Below are positions 1 to 8,758 of a stretch of DNA of 39,035 nucleotides, piece by piece (position 1 is the stretch's first letter; each line of letters starts with the position of its first letter). The notes under the pieces were generated by a model. It was not told where the DNA came from, did not search any database, and worked only from the letters and a program-made list of their open reading frames with translations. Made by a program: the position numbers and the translations under genes. Location of the stretch: positions 1 through 39,035 of the forward strand of contig CALWCS010000019.1 of assembly GCA_944376425.1 (NCBI GenBank), written 5' to 3'. Source of the DNA: an uncultured Lachnospiraceae bacterium. Lineage in GTDB: Bacteria > Bacillota > Clostridia > Lachnospirales > Lachnospiraceae.

Positions 1-150
1 GTTGGTTTGGCGATTGACATTATACCAGAAAAGGGAGGTCAATGCTCTTTTTATTTGCAAACCTCCGAAAAATCAAGGTAAAACGTAACTTTAAACAATA
101 AAAAAGAATGGTAGTTTCGACACTACCGGAAAAGATAGGGAGGAAAGAAA

Positions 151-951
151 ATGAAGAAAAAAATAATAAGTATGATTTTAATGGCGGCAGCAACGATCGG
201 AAGTACAATGGGAAGCGTGCAGGCAGAAGAAACGATACCGTCTCTTAGGGACTATGTATTACCTGACGGAATTCGCACTTTCCGGTTAGAAGATGGAAAC
301 TATAAAGAAAAAATGACAGAAATTGACTATGATGTTTTTAGTGTAGTTGATATTTTAAGCAATCTTTGGGATCCGGATCTGGAATGGACAGTACAAGACC
401 AAAACAATGATGGAGAAAATGACGATTTTATGTGCCAGGACGGGGAAAACTACGGCGGATGGAGAATGACCGATAGTAATTATGACGGTTATATTGACTA
501 TGCGATTGTTTTAGAGAGAAACGGTAATCCAAATGCAGTTGATTTTCAGATGGAATGGTACGACGCAGATCAAAACGGAACGATTGACTATGTACGGATT
601 TCTCAGAGTGAAGTGATAAGAGGAGATACGTATTCTCTGGAATATATCTATGGAGATTTTGAAGTGGTAGATCAGGAGAATAATGAGTTTGATTATTCAA
701 ATGAGGGACGTATCCGCTATATTCAGATGGTTGTGGCAAATTTAGCAGATTCTCTTGGAACACAGCAGCTTTTCCGCGATTATGACGGAGACGGATATGT
801 AGATCTTGTGCAGGTTCGCAGATTTTACGATACCAATAATGACGGAGTAAGAGAGAGTATGAGTATCTGGAATGACCGTGACATGGATGGAGAATTTGAG
901 GATCAGTACAGCTATGATGGAACGATTTTTGATAATAGTCTTTGGGATTAA
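151..951 (+). CDS. Secreted protein with EF-hand-like Asp-rich loops
   Basis: 266 residues, function not recognised. Residues 1-25 form a typical signal peptide (KKK start, hydrophobic core, cut expected after VQA). Six loops of the type D-x-D/N-x-D/N-G-x-x-D/E lie at about residues 83-91, 108-116, 138-146, 210-218, 227-235 and 242-250, for example DSNYDGYID and DYDGDGYVD. This is the calcium-loop pattern of EF-hand, dockerin and thrombospondin type 3 repeats, so calcium-dependent folding outside the membrane is likely. No cohesin-binding helix pair, LPxTG motif or membrane anchor is visible, so it is probably released or held by contacts. The start has a GGGAGG site 7 bases upstream. A 6-bp hairpin (110-115 with 122-127) lies in the leader. 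Coding and secretion are well supported; the biological role is unknown. Confidence 0.85.
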   Translation: MKKKIISMILMAAATIGSTMGSVQAEETIPSLRDYVLPDGIRTFRLEDGNYKEKMTEIDYDVFSVVDILSNLWDPDLEWTVQDQNNDGENDDFMCQDGENYGGWRMTDSNYDGYIDYAIVLERNGNPNAVDFQMEWYDADQNGTIDYVRISQSEVIRGDTYSLEYIYGDFEVVDQENNEFDYSNEGRIRYIQMVVANLADSLGTQQLFRDYDGDGYVDLVQVRRFYDTNNDGVRESMSIWNDRDMDGEFEDQYSYDGTIFDNSLWD

Positions 952-966
952 CATAGCAACTTTATC

Positions 967-995
967 TTGGAATCTGGCGCACACCGTATTATAAT
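967..995 (+). promoter_or_regulatory. Sigma-A promoter of the small membrane peptide gene
   Basis: TTGGAA at 967-972, a 17-bp spacer and a perfect TATAAT at 990-995. It starts 15 bases after the stop codon of the secreted protein gene and about 48 bases before the small ORF at 1043. Confidence 0.7.
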
Positions 996-1042
996 AAAGA
1001 AGAAACAGGTAGAGGCAAGAGAAATAATAAGGGGAAAAGCAT

Positions 1043-1162
1043 ATGAAGAGAACTTTATTAAAATATACAGCGATCATTGGAATTTATACTTTTATGTATC
1101 TGGTGATAGAGAAAGACTTTGGAAAAAGACAGATCGAAACGATCAGACGGAAAAAGAAATAA
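1043..1162 (+). CDS. Small single-pass membrane peptide (39 aa)
   Basis: Translation begins MKRTLLKYTAIIGIYTFMYL and ends in a charged tail with RRKKK. Residues 5-22 are hydrophobic and would cross the membrane once; the tail is strongly basic and likely cytoplasmic. An AAGGGG site lies 8 bases before the ATG, and a consensus promoter (967-995) sits directly upstream, so this is more than a chance ORF. No family is recognised. It could be a small regulator of a membrane protein or a toxin-like peptide, but nothing in the sequence decides this. An overlapping frame at 967-1170 has no ribosome binding site and was not called. Confidence 0.55.
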   Translation: MKRTLLKYTAIIGIYTFMYLVIEKDFGKRQIETIRRKKK

Positions 1163-1446
1163 CTGACTAAAACAGAGAAACTGCTGCGGGAAAAAAACGG
1201 TTTACCATGACATGGAAAACTGTAAAATACAGAACAGACTTATTATGATATGATGTTATAGGAATGGAATCATCTACATGGGGAGACAGTACGGTGCAAA
1301 TAGAATTTTTAAAATTTGCACCGTACAATTATGTGGAATAATACGGTGTAAACAAGATTTTTTGGAATTTTATCCGCAGAAATGCCTACAGTTTATCTGG
1401 AAGACGAAACCGTCGCAAAAAAATAAAAAAAATATAAAGAAACCTC
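1163..1446. other. Non-coding region before the S10 promoter
   Basis: No convincing gene. It holds a possible weak promoter (TTTACC at 1201-1206, 16 bp, TAAAAT at 1223-1228) and the degenerate palindromic repeat described separately. A frame at 1278-1460 has no ribosome binding site and is built largely from the repeat. Confidence 0.6.
1289..1371. repeat. Palindrome plus degenerate direct copy (period 52 bp)
   Basis: GTACGGTGCAAAT at 1289-1301 is repeated as its perfect reverse complement at 1314-1326 around a 12-bp A/T spacer. A degenerate direct copy of the unit begins at 1342 (TACGGTGTAAAC, then an A/T-rich stretch as in the first copy), 52 bp downstream. There is no T-run after the stem, so it does not look like a terminator. 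It could be an operator with three half-sites or the remains of an extragenic palindromic repeat. Confidence 0.6.
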
Positions 1447-1475
1447 TTGCATTTTTTTAAAACATCGTATATAAT
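1447..1475 (+). promoter_or_regulatory. S10 operon promoter
   Basis: TTGCAT at 1447-1452, exactly 17 bp, then TATAAT at 1470-1475. Transcription should start near 1482, leaving a 5' leader of about 240 nt before rpsJ. Confidence 0.85.
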
Positions 1476-1481
1476 CATCAC

Positions 1482-1721
1482 TGTTGTGACCTTGATAGCG
1501 TAGAAGCGTGAGGTTGCTGCGGGATGGGAAAGAAAAAGACCGCAGGTTTTCCGTGGAGCGAATGTCAAGTTAAAGAAAACTGGCGACAAGTCACTGTACA
1601 ATAGAAACTGACCGCGAGACTCGTGGGAAACAATGTGAGTATTTTGAGGATACACACGGGAGAGTGTACAGTCACCGCTTGTCGTACTGCTTAATAGTGC
1701 GAAAAGGAGGCGACTTTTTTT
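1482..1721 (+). promoter_or_regulatory. Structured S10 operon leader RNA
   Basis: The leader has nested inverted repeats. CTTGATA (1491-1497) pairs with TGTCAAG (1563-1569) and encloses CTGCGG/CCGCAG (1517-1522 with 1540-1545). A second arm has CGACAAG (1584-1590) with CTTGTCG (1678-1684), continuing after an internal loop as ACTGTACA (1593-1600) with TGTACAGT (1665-1672), and encloses a small hairpin CCGCGA/TCGTGG (1612-1617 with 1621-1626). The rpsJ ribosome binding site follows at once. In gammaproteobacteria L4 binds an S10 leader to repress the operon; whether a ribosomal protein binds here is inference. Confidence 0.65.
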
Positions 1722-2033
1722 ATGGCAAGTCAAGTAATGAGAATCACTTTAAAAGCATATGATCATCAGTTAGTAGATGCTTCAGCAAAGAAAATTATTG
1801 AAACCGTAAAGAAAAATGGATGTCAGGTGAGCGGACCGGTTCCGTTACCAACGAAAAAAGAGGTGGTAACGATCTTAAGAGCCGTACACAAATATAAAGA
1901 TTCCAGAGAGCAGTTCGAACAGAGAACACACAAGAGACTGATCGATATCATTACACCAAACCAGAAAACAGTAGATGCTCTGGGAAGACTCGAAATGCCG
2001 GCAGGCGTACACATCGACATTAAGATGAAATAA
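1722..2033 (+). CDS. rpsJ: 30S ribosomal protein S10
   Basis: 103 residues, the full usual length. S10 sits in the 30S head and, as NusE, takes part in transcription antitermination with NusB. The conserved start [19 protein letters not shown], the GPVPLPT segment and the terminal DIKMK-type strand are all present. It is the first gene of the S10 operon, behind AAAAGGAGG, and follows a long structured leader. The 148-nt gap to rplC is longer than most gaps in this operon and holds a weak hairpin (about 2082-2117). Confidence 0.99.
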   Translation: MASQVMRITLKAYDHQLVDASAKKIIETVKKNGCQVSGPVPLPTKKEVVTILRAVHKYKDSREQFEQRTHKRLIDIITPNQKTVDALGRLEMPAGVHIDIKMK

Positions 2034-2181
2034 TCTGATAGAGTAATAAAATGAAAACAAAGTAAATTATCCTTACAGGTTGATATAGAAGCAACGAAAT
2101 CGTTCCACTTATATTGACTGTCTGTCTAGGATGATTGCACAACACAGTGTAATCCGCTGTAGATTAACAGGAGGTAAAATG

Positions 2182-2817
2182 ATGAAGAAAGCGATTTTAG
2201 CTACCAAAGTCGGAATGACTCAAATCTTCAATGAAAACGGAGTGTTGACTCCAGTAACCGTTCTTCAGGCTGGACCATGTGTGGTAACACAGGTAAAGAC
2301 AGTAGAAAATGACGGTTACAGCGCAGTTCAGGTAGGTTTTGTTGATAAGAGAGAAAAATTAGTAAACAAACCTATGAAAGGTCATTTTTCAAAAGCTGGT
2401 GTTTCTTACAAGAGATATGTCAGAGAGTTTAAGTTTGAAAATGCAGAAGAGTACAAATTAGCACAGGAGATTAAAGCAGATATCTTCGCAGCAGGAGATA
2501 AGATTGATGCGACTGCAATTTCTAAAGGAAAAGGTTTCCAAGGTGCAATCAAGAGACACGGACAGAGCCGCGGACCTATGGCACACGGTTCCAAATTCCA
2601 TCGTCATGCAGGTTCAAACGGTGCTGCATCTGATCCAAGCCGTGTATTTAAGGGCAAAAAAATGCCTGGACAGATGGGTGCAAAACAGATCACAATCCAG
2701 AACTTGGAAGTTGTGAAAGTAGATGCAGAAAACAATCTGATCTTAGTAAAGGGTGCTGTACCAGGACCAAAGAAATCTTTAGTAACAATCAGAGAAACAG
2801 TTAAATCCGGCAAATAA
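2182..2817 (+). CDS. rplC: 50S ribosomal protein L3
   Basis: 211 residues from the chosen start. L3 binds 23S rRNA early in assembly and reaches the peptidyl-transferase centre. The N-terminus [15 protein letters not shown] and the central loop [21 protein letters not shown] are characteristic; the Gln of the HGQ stretch is the residue methylated by PrmB in some bacteria. The frame is open back to 2131, but AGGAGG at 2169-2174 points to ATG at 2179 or 2182, and 2182 gives the usual N-terminus. The next gene, rplD, starts 30 nt after the stop. Confidence 0.98.
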   Translation: MKKAILATKVGMTQIFNENGVLTPVTVLQAGPCVVTQVKTVENDGYSAVQVGFVDKREKLVNKPMKGHFSKAGVSYKRYVREFKFENAEEYKLAQEIKADIFAAGDKIDATAISKGKGFQGAIKRHGQSRGPMAHGSKFHRHAGSNGAASDPSRVFKGKKMPGQMGAKQITIQNLEVVKVDAENNLILVKGAVPGPKKSLVTIRETVKSGK

Positions 2818-2847
2818 GGCTTTTGATAGGAAAGGAGGAACTCACAG

Positions 2848-3468
2848 ATGGCAAACGTATCTGTTTACAATATGGAAGGCAAAGAAGTTGGCACAATGGA
2901 GCTTAACGATGCTGTATTTGGTGTAGAAGTAAATGAACATCTGGTACACATGGCAGTTGTAAACCAGCTTGCAAATAAACGTCAGGGAACACAGAAAGCA
3001 AAAACACGTTCCGAAGTTTCCGGCGGAGGAAGAAAACCTTGGAGACAGAAAGGAACCGGTCACGCTAGACAGGGTTCAACAAGAGCTCCGCAGTGGACAG
3101 GCGGTGGAGTAGTATTTGCTCCAACACCAAGAGATTATTCTTTCAAATTAAACAAGAAAGAAAAGAGAATGGCTCTGAAATCTGCATTGACATCCAGAGT
3201 TCAGGAAAATAAATTCATTGTTCTTGATGAACTGAAATTAGACGGAATCAAGACAAAAAATATGAAGGCAGTTCTGGATAATTTAAACGTAGCAAAAGCG
3301 CTGATCGTTTTGAATGAAAATGATCAGAATGTTGTATTATCTGCAAGAAACCTTGCAAATGTTCGGACTGCTCTGACAAATACAATCAATGTTTATGATA
3401 TCTTAAAATATAACACAGTTGTAGTGACAAAAGCAGCTGTAGCAATGATCGAGGAGGTGTATGCATAA
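2848..3468 (+). CDS. rplD: 50S ribosomal protein L4
   Basis: 206 residues, the usual length. L4 lines part of the peptide exit tunnel through a long basic loop, seen here at about residues 48-85 with [19 protein letters not shown]. In some bacteria L4 also represses its own operon by binding the S10 leader, which makes it the prime candidate ligand of the leader at 1482-1721. A GGAGG site precedes the ATG. Its stop overlaps the ATG of rplW by one base (TAATG), so the two are probably translationally coupled. Confidence 0.99.
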   Translation: MANVSVYNMEGKEVGTMELNDAVFGVEVNEHLVHMAVVNQLANKRQGTQKAKTRSEVSGGGRKPWRQKGTGHARQGSTRAPQWTGGGVVFAPTPRDYSFKLNKKEKRMALKSALTSRVQENKFIVLDELKLDGIKTKNMKAVLDNLNVAKALIVLNENDQNVVLSARNLANVRTALTNTINVYDILKYNTVVVTKAAVAMIEEVYA

Positions 3469-3767
3469 TGGCTAATCTTCAATATTATGATGTAATCCTG
3501 AAACCGGTTATTACAGAAAAAAGTATGAATGCTATGGGCGAGAAAAAATACACTTTCTTAGTTCATACAGATGCGACAAAAGGACAGATCAAAGAAGCTG
3601 TTGAAAAAATGTTCAAAGGAACAAAAGTAAAAGGCGTAAATACCATGAATCTGGAAGGAAAATCCAAAAGACGCGGTATGACAGTTGGAAAGACAGCAAA
3701 GAAGAAAAAAGCAATTGTATCTCTGACAGAGGACAGTGCAGACATCGAGATTTTTGAAGGACTTTAA
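3468..3767 (+). CDS. rplW: 50S ribosomal protein L23
   Basis: 99 residues. L23 sits at the tunnel exit and is the docking point for trigger factor and SRP. The start [15 protein letters not shown] and the basic loop with [16 protein letters not shown] are family hallmarks. It overlaps rplD by one base, with GAGGAGG inside the end of rplD as its ribosome binding site. A 114-nt gap with small hairpins, such as ACGC/GCGT near 3839, separates it from rplB. Confidence 0.99.
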   Translation: MANLQYYDVILKPVITEKSMNAMGEKKYTFLVHTDATKGQIKEAVEKMFKGTKVKGVNTMNLEGKSKRRGMTVGKTAKKKKAIVSLTEDSADIEIFEGL

Positions 3768-3881
3768 TTTCTGAAAAGAAAAATACAAAGTCCGTAAGAG
3801 GGCGGTCAGACAGGACAGTCGGCTGATCGCAGCTATACGCAACGAAAGCGTGATAATAAATATTCGAAAGGAGAGACAACA

Positions 3882-4727
3882 ATGGGAATTAAAACATATA
3901 ACCCATATACACCTTCCAGAAGACATATGACTGGATCTGATTTCTCAGAAATCACAAAAAATTTCCCAGAGAAATCTTTATTAGTATCTCTTAAAAAGAA
4001 TGCTGGTCGTAATAACCAGGGAAAAATTACTGTAAGACATCGCGGAGGCGGAAGCCGCAGAAAATATAGAATCGTAGACTTTAAGAGAAGAAAAGACGGA
4101 ATTCCTGCAAGAGTAATCGGAGTAGAATACGATCCGAACAGAACAGCAAATATTGCACTGATCTGCTATGCAGACGGTGAAAAAGCTTACATTCTGGCTC
4201 CGCAGGGGTTAAAAGTAGGCATGAAAGTTATGAGTGGTGCAGAGGCCGAAGTAAGAATCGGTAACTGCCTTCCATTAGAATTAATTCCAGTTGGTACTAT
4301 GGTACACAACATTGAATTATATCCTGGAAAAGGCGGACAGTTAGTTCGTTCCGCTGGAAATGCAGCTCAGTTAATGGCAAAAGAAGGAAAATATGCAACA
4401 CTTCGTCTTCCTTCAGGTGAAATGAGAATGGTTCCGATCATCTGCCGTGCAACGGTTGGTGTCGTAGGAAATGCAGAGCATAACCTGATCAATATCGGTA
4501 AAGCTGGTAGAAAACGTCATATGGGTATCAGACCTACTGTTCGCGGTTCCGTAATGAACCCTAACGATCATCCACACGGAGGTGGAGAAGGTAAGACAGG
4601 TATCGGTCGTCCAGGTCCATGCACACCTTGGGGCAAACCTGCTCTTGGCTTGAAGACAAGAAAGAAAAACAAACATTCTAACAAGCTGATCGTAAGAAGA
4701 AGAGACGGTAAAGCGATCAATAACTAA
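3882..4727 (+). CDS. rplB: 50S ribosomal protein L2
   Basis: 281 residues, slightly longer than the usual 273-277. L2 holds the two subunits together and is needed for peptidyl-transferase activity. The start [20 protein letters not shown], the [20 protein letters not shown] segment and the C-terminal [17 protein letters not shown] loop (about residues 229-245) with its conserved histidines are intact. A GAAAGGAGAG site precedes the ATG. It follows a 114-nt gap and is followed closely by rpsS. Confidence 0.99.
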   Translation: MGIKTYNPYTPSRRHMTGSDFSEITKNFPEKSLLVSLKKNAGRNNQGKITVRHRGGGSRRKYRIVDFKRRKDGIPARVIGVEYDPNRTANIALICYADGEKAYILAPQGLKVGMKVMSGAEAEVRIGNCLPLELIPVGTMVHNIELYPGKGGQLVRSAGNAAQLMAKEGKYATLRLPSGEMRMVPIICRATVGVVGNAEHNLINIGKAGRKRHMGIRPTVRGSVMNPNDHPHGGGEGKTGIGRPGPCTPWGKPALGLKTRKKNKHSNKLIVRRRDGKAINN

Positions 4728-4762
4728 TTAATCAAACAAAGTTTATAAGGAGGTTAGAACCT

Positions 4763-5044
4763 ATGGCTCGCTCACTTAAAAAAGGACCATTTGCTGATGA
4801 AAGCTTATTGAAGAAAATTGAAGCTCAGAACGCTGCTGGCGAAAAACAGGCAATTAAGACCTGGTCCCGCCGTTCTACCATTTTCCCGCAGATGGTTGGA
4901 CATACAATTGCAGTTCATGATGGAAGAAAACATGTTCCGGTATACATTACAGAAGATATGGTTGGACATAAACTCGGAGAGTTTGTCGCAACGAGAACTT
5001 ACAGAGGACATGGAAAAGACGAAAAGAAATCTGGCGTTCGCTAG
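4763..5044 (+). CDS. rpsS: 30S ribosomal protein S19
   Basis: 93 residues, the usual length. S19 forms a complex with S13 in the 30S head near the A-site tRNA. It begins [19 protein letters not shown] and carries the conserved [21 protein letters not shown] and HKLGEF segments. An AAGGAGG site lies upstream. It sits between rplB and rplV in the standard S10 order. Confidence 0.99.
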   Translation: MARSLKKGPFADESLLKKIEAQNAAGEKQAIKTWSRRSTIFPQMVGHTIAVHDGRKHVPVYITEDMVGHKLGEFVATRTYRGHGKDEKKSGVR

Positions 5045-5073
5045 GATATCGGAATTGAAAGGAGGTTTCATTC

Positions 5074-5460
5074 ATGGCTAAAGGACATAGATCACAGATC
5101 AAGAGAGAGAGAAATGCTCAGAAAGATACGAGACCATCAGCGACTTTATCTTACGCTAGAGTATCTGTTCAGAAAGCATGTTTTGTTTTAGATGCCATCA
5201 GAGGTAAAGATGTGCAGACAGCACTTGGTATTGTAACATACAACCCAAGATATGCGTCTTCTTTAATAGAAAAATTATTAAAATCAGCAATCGCAAATGC
5301 TGAACACAACAATCAGATGAATGTAGAAAACCTTTATGTGGAGGAGTGCTACGCAAATAAAGGACCTACAATGAAGAGAATCAGACCGAGAGCACAGGGA
5401 AGAGCTTACAGAATCGAAAAAAGAATGAGCCACATTACTGTTGTGCTGAATGAAAGATAA
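5074..5460 (+). CDS. rplV: 50S ribosomal protein L22
   Basis: 128 residues. L22 lines the exit tunnel with a beta-hairpin, here around the segment with [13 protein letters not shown], where macrolide-resistance changes arise in other species. The core [20 protein letters not shown] and EHNNQMN segments fit the family. The N-terminus ([20 protein letters not shown]) is somewhat longer and more basic than in Proteobacteria. AAAGGAGG precedes the ATG; rpsC begins 12 nt after the stop. Confidence 0.99.
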   Translation: MAKGHRSQIKRERNAQKDTRPSATLSYARVSVQKACFVLDAIRGKDVQTALGIVTYNPRYASSLIEKLLKSAIANAEHNNQMNVENLYVEECYANKGPTMKRIRPRAQGRAYRIEKRMSHITVVLNER

Positions 5461-5471
5461 GGAGGGCAATC

Positions 5472-6128
5472 ATGGGACAGAAAGTGAATCCACACGGCTT
5501 GAGAGTCGGTGTTATTAAAGACTGGGACTCAAAATGGTATGCTGAAGCTGATTTTGCAGACTGCTTAGTGGAAGATTACAATATCAGAAAATATCTGAAA
5601 AAGAAATTATACAGTGCTGGTGTTTCTAAGATTGAAATCGAAAGAGCATCTGATCGTGTAAAAGTTATTATCTACACTGCAAAACCAGGTGTTGTAATCG
5701 GTAGAGGCGGCGCTGAGATTGAAAAAGTAAAAGCTGAATTGACCAAGTTTACAGATAAAAAATTAATCGTAGATATCAAAGAAGTAAAGAGACCTGACAG
5801 AGACGCTCAGTTAGTAGCTGAAAACATTGCGTTACAGCTGGAAAACCGTGTTTCTTTCAGACGTGCTATGAAGTCCTGCATGGGAAGAACCATGAAAGCA
5901 GGCGCAAAAGGAATCAAGACAGCTGTTTCCGGACGTCTTGGCGGAGCAGATATGGCACGTACCGAATTCTACAGTGAAGGAACAATCCCGCTGCAGACAT
6001 TGAGAGCAGATATTGACTATGGTTTCGCTGAAGCAGATACCACTTACGGCAAATTAGGCGTTAAGGTTTGGATCTATGAAGGCGAAGTACTTCCAACTAA
6101 AGGAGACAAGGAAGGGAGCGATAAATAA
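5472..6128 (+). CDS. rpsC: 30S ribosomal protein S3
   Basis: 218 residues, the usual length. S3 forms part of the mRNA entry channel and its helicase activity. It starts [20 protein letters not shown]; a type II KH domain carries the [14 protein letters not shown] loop, and the C-terminal domain has [12 protein letters not shown] and [19 protein letters not shown] lies just upstream. Its stop overlaps the ATG of rplP by one base (TAATG). Confidence 0.99.
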   Translation: MGQKVNPHGLRVGVIKDWDSKWYAEADFADCLVEDYNIRKYLKKKLYSAGVSKIEIERASDRVKVIIYTAKPGVVIGRGGAEIEKVKAELTKFTDKKLIVDIKEVKRPDRDAQLVAENIALQLENRVSFRRAMKSCMGRTMKAGAKGIKTAVSGRLGGADMARTEFYSEGTIPLQTLRADIDYGFAEADTTYGKLGVKVWIYEGEVLPTKGDKEGSDK

Positions 6129-6565
6129 TGTTAATGCCAAAAAGAGTTAAGCGTCGTAAACAATTCCGCGGTTCCATGGCCGGAAAGGCATTGAGAGGAA
6201 ATAAAATCAGCCAGGGTGAATATGGTTTGGTAGCTACCGAACCATGCTGGATCAAGTCAAATCAGATCGAGGCAGCCCGTGTTGCTATGACGCGTTATAT
6301 TAAACGTGGTGGTAAAGTTTGGATCAAGATTTTCCCAGATAAACCAGTAACAGCGAAACCAGCAGAAACACGTATGGGTTCCGGAAAAGGAACATTAGAG
6401 TACTGGGTAGCAGTTGTAAAACCAGGCAGAGTAATGTTTGAAATCGCAGGTGTTCCGGAAGAAGTAGCAAAAGAGGCTCTGCGTCTTGCTATGCACAAAC
6501 TCCCATGCAAATGTAAAATTGTTTCTCGTGCAGATTTAGAAGGCGGTGATAACAGTGAAAATTAA
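6128..6565 (+). CDS. rplP: 50S ribosomal protein L16
   Basis: 145 residues. L16 organises the A-site finger and the tRNA-binding region of the 50S subunit. It carries [19 protein letters not shown], the [18 protein letters not shown] segment and [18 protein letters not shown]. Two starts are possible: ATG 6128, coupled to the rpsC stop with GGGAG 9 bases upstream, and ATG 6134, which gives the shorter MPKR start. Spacing favours 6128. Its 3' end overlaps rpmC by 11 bases. Confidence 0.98.
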   Translation: MLMPKRVKRRKQFRGSMAGKALRGNKISQGEYGLVATEPCWIKSNQIEAARVAMTRYIKRGGKVWIKIFPDKPVTAKPAETRMGSGKGTLEYWVAVVKPGRVMFEIAGVPEEVAKEALRLAMHKLPCKCKIVSRADLEGGDNSEN

Positions 6566-6767
6566 TAAGGATTTTAATAAGGATTTAAGAAACAAATCAG
6601 CTGCAGAATTATCCGAAGAATTAGTAGCTGCTAAAAAGGAACTTTTCAATTTAAGATTCCAGAACGCAACAAATCAGTTAGATAACACAAGCAGAATTAA
6701 AGAAGTTCGCAGAAACATTGCAAGAATTCAGACCGTTATCACTGAAAAGGCTAAGGCTGCGAATTAA
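6555..6767 (+). CDS. rpmC: 50S ribosomal protein L29
   Basis: 70 residues from a GTG start. L29 binds at the tunnel exit next to L23. The two-helix pattern is clear, with [21 protein letters not shown] followed by [18 protein letters not shown]. The frame extends to a GTG at 6546, but the AAGGCGG site at about 6540-6546 is correctly spaced for GTG 6555. It overlaps rplP by 11 bases, implying coupling. The 70-nt gap to rpsQ holds a small hairpin TGTGG/CCACA near 6779-6793. Confidence 0.96.
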   Translation: MKINKDFNKDLRNKSAAELSEELVAAKKELFNLRFQNATNQLDNTSRIKEVRRNIARIQTVITEKAKAAN

Positions 6768-6837
6768 TCGAAATAGTTGTGGAAAAACCACATAAGTCCG
6801 TATTTCTTATTTATTTCATAGAAAGGAGATTATCACT

Positions 6838-7092
6838 GTGGAAAGAAATCTTAGAAAAACTCGTACAGGCAAAGTAATCAGCGATAAGATGGACAAGACA
6901 ATCGTTGTAGCTGTAGAGAACCACGTAAAACATCCTCTTTACAACAAAATCGTAAAGAAAACATATAAATTAAAAGCACATGATGAAAACAATGAGTGCA
7001 ATATCGGTGATACTGTAAAAGTTATGGAAACCAGACCGTTATCCAAAGACAAGAGATGGAGACTCGTTGAGATTATCGAAAAGGTTAAATAA
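6838..7092 (+). CDS. rpsQ: 30S ribosomal protein S17
   Basis: 84 residues from a GTG start with GAAAGGAG upstream. S17 is a primary 16S-binding protein with an OB fold. It has [20 protein letters not shown] at the N-terminus, the [17 protein letters not shown] loop and the [18 protein letters not shown]-terminus typical of the family. It lies in the standard order between rpmC and rplN. Confidence 0.99.
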   Translation: MERNLRKTRTGKVISDKMDKTIVVAVENHVKHPLYNKIVKKTYKLKAHDENNECNIGDTVKVMETRPLSKDKRWRLVEIIEKVK

Positions 7093-7113
7093 TAGAGTAG
7101 GAGGTATATCGGC

Positions 7114-7482
7114 ATGATTCAACAGGAAACCAGACTGAGAGTCGCTGACAATACTGGTGCGAAAGAACTGCTCTGCATCAGAGTTATGGGCGGATCTACC
7201 AGAAGATATGCAAACATTGGTGACATCATCATTGCCAGCGTCAAAGATGCAACACCAGGCGGTGTTGTAAAAAAAGGTGATGTTGTAAAAGCTGTAGTTG
7301 TTCGTACAGTAAGAGGCACACGCCGTAAAGACGGTTCTTATATTAAATTCGATGAAAATGCTGCTGTTATTATCAAGGATGATAAAACTCCAAGAGGAAC
7401 CCGTATTTTTGGACCAGTAGCCAGAGAGCTTCGTGATAAGCAGTTTATGAAAATTGCATCCCTGGCTCCTGAAGTATTATAA
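7114..7482 (+). CDS. rplN: 50S ribosomal protein L14
   Basis: 122 residues, exactly the usual length. L14 lies at the subunit interface, forms bridges with 16S rRNA and is the docking site of the silencing factor RsfS. It starts [19 protein letters not shown] and contains the conserved [16 protein letters not shown] and [14 protein letters not shown] segments. GAGGTA lies upstream. rplX begins 13 nt after the stop. Confidence 0.99.
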   Translation: MIQQETRLRVADNTGAKELLCIRVMGGSTRRYANIGDIIIASVKDATPGGVVKKGDVVKAVVVRTVRGTRRKDGSYIKFDENAAVIIKDDKTPRGTRIFGPVARELRDKQFMKIASLAPEVL

Positions 7483-7494
7483 GGAGGTACCAAA

Positions 7495-7815
7495 ATGTCA
7501 GCTTTAAAGATCAAAAAAGGTGATACTGTCAGAGTAATCGCTGGAAAAGATGTAGATAAAGAAGGGAAAGTGCTTGACGTCAACACGAAAAACAATACTG
7601 TTTTGGTAGAAGGCGTAAATATGGTAACAAAGCACACAAAACCATCAGCAGCTAATCAGCAGGGCGGAATTATCACAAAAGAAGCATATATTCATGTTTC
7701 TAACGTTATGTATCTCCATAAAGGACAGCCGGCAAGAATCGGTTTTACAAAAGTTGGAGATAAAAAAGTCCGCACAGCAAAGGTTAACGGTGCTGAACGC
7801 GAAGTCATCGATTAA
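7495..7815 (+). CDS. rplX: 50S ribosomal protein L24
   Basis: 106 residues. L24 is an assembly initiator with an SH3-like KOW motif, seen at residues 4-28 as [15 protein letters not shown] followed by GKVLDV. The [30 protein letters not shown] segment is typical. AAGGAGG precedes the ATG. In E. coli the S8 operator lies at the rplX-rplE junction; here that gap is only 23 nt and shows no large hairpin. Confidence 0.99.
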   Translation: MSALKIKKGDTVRVIAGKDVDKEGKVLDVNTKNNTVLVEGVNMVTKHTKPSAANQQGGIITKEAYIHVSNVMYLHKGQPARIGFTKVGDKKVRTAKVNGAEREVID

Positions 7816-7838
7816 TATAAGAGAGGAGGTCGCACAAG

Positions 7839-8378
7839 TTGAGTAGACTGAAAGAATTGTACAAAAATGAGATCGTAGACAATATGATCAAAAAATTTGG
7901 ATATAAAAATATTATGGAAGTTCCAAAACTTGACAAAGTAGTGATCAACATGGGTGTTGGTGAAGCAAAAGAAAATGCGAAACTTTTGGAATCTGCTGTC
8001 AAAGATATGGAACTCATTGCAGGACAGAAAGCCGTTCTTACAAGAGCTAAAAACTCAGTGGCTAACTTCAAAATCAGAGAAGGTATGGCAATCGGATGTA
8101 AAGTAACTCTGCGCGGTGAAAAAATGTATGAGTTTGTAGATCGCTTAGTCAGCCTTGCCCTGCCGCGAGTACGTGACTTTAGAGGAGTAAATCCAAACGC
8201 ATTCGATGGAAGAGGAAACTATGCTCTTGGTATTAAAGAACAGTTGATTTTCCCTGAAATTGAATACGATAAAGTAGACAAAGTCAGAGGTATGGATGTT
8301 ATCTTCGTTACAACTGCAAAGACAGACGAAGAAGCTCGTGAATTATTAAAACAGTTCAACATGCCGTTCGCCAAATAG
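7839..8378 (+). CDS. rplE: 50S ribosomal protein L5
   Basis: 179 residues. L5 is part of the 5S rRNA particle and contacts P-site tRNA. The start is TTG, chosen because GAGAGGAGGT lies 8 bases upstream and it gives the usual [12 protein letters not shown]-terminus. Core segments [40 protein letters not shown] and [20 protein letters not shown] are intact. rpsN follows after 16 nt. Confidence 0.98.
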   Translation: MSRLKELYKNEIVDNMIKKFGYKNIMEVPKLDKVVINMGVGEAKENAKLLESAVKDMELIAGQKAVLTRAKNSVANFKIREGMAIGCKVTLRGEKMYEFVDRLVSLALPRVRDFRGVNPNAFDGRGNYALGIKEQLIFPEIEYDKVDKVRGMDVIFVTTAKTDEEARELLKQFNMPFAK

Positions 8379-8394
8379 TTAGGAGGGAAATTTC

Positions 8395-8580
8395 ATGGCT
8401 AAGACAGCAATGAAGATCAAACAGCAGCGTCCGCAGAAATTCTCAACAAGAGAATACAATCGCTGCAGAATTTGTGGTCGTCCACACGCTTATTTAAGAA
8501 AATACGGAATCTGCAGAATCTGCTTCCGTGAATTAGCATACAAAGGACAGATCCCAGGAGTAAAAAAAGCAAGCTGGTAG
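8395..8580 (+). CDS. rpsN: 30S ribosomal protein S14, zinc-binding type
   Basis: 61 residues, the short type Z form. C24, C27, C40 and C43 form a C-x2-C-x12-C-x2-C zinc ribbon. This C+ form is the usual one in Firmicutes; zinc-free paralogues are induced by zinc shortage in some species, but none is present here. GGAGGG precedes the ATG. The following 178-nt gap holds a long hairpin. Confidence 0.99.
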   Translation: MAKTAMKIKQQRPQKFSTREYNRCRICGRPHAYLRKYGICRICFRELAYKGQIPGVKKASW

Positions 8581-8601
8581 GAAGAGAGCCAAATTGATCA
8601 A

Positions 8602-8662
8602 GTTCCGTCTTTGACCGATTACAATACACCAGGATGTGTTGTAAAGGATGGTAAGGCGGAAC
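8602..8662 (+). promoter_or_regulatory. Two-tier RNA hairpin between rpsN and rpsH
   Basis: The outer stem GTTCCGTCTT (8602-8611) pairs with AAGGCGGAAC (8653-8662). The inner stem TTACAATACA (8619-8628) pairs with TGTGTTGTAA (8635-8644), closing on the hexaloop CCAGGA. Each arm has one G-U pair. ACC (8614-8616) can also pair with GGT (8650-8652). The element ends 97 nt before the rpsH start and has no T-run, so it is not a standard terminator. Feedback by a ribosomal protein such as S8, or RNase processing, is inference. Confidence 0.7.
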
Positions 8663-8758
8663 CATTCTTCATGATTACAGAAAATTTAGAAAACTTTTTC
8701 TGAGTCAGGAAAGACCAGTTATTCCGATAGAGAGATTTAGTAAAAGGAGGCAACTTAA

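Noticed and set aside
967..1170. Longer frame overlapping the 39-residue peptide
   Set aside because: It starts inside the promoter with no ribosome binding site and has no hydrophobic or domain-like pattern.
1278..1460. Open frame of 60 codons before the S10 promoter
   Set aside because: No ribosome binding site; the sequence is mostly the palindromic repeat and its degenerate copy and runs into the promoter -35 box.
2082..2117. Hairpin in the rpsJ-rplC gap
   Set aside because: ATATA/TATAT and AACG/CGTT pair, but four mismatches in between make it too weak to call as an element.
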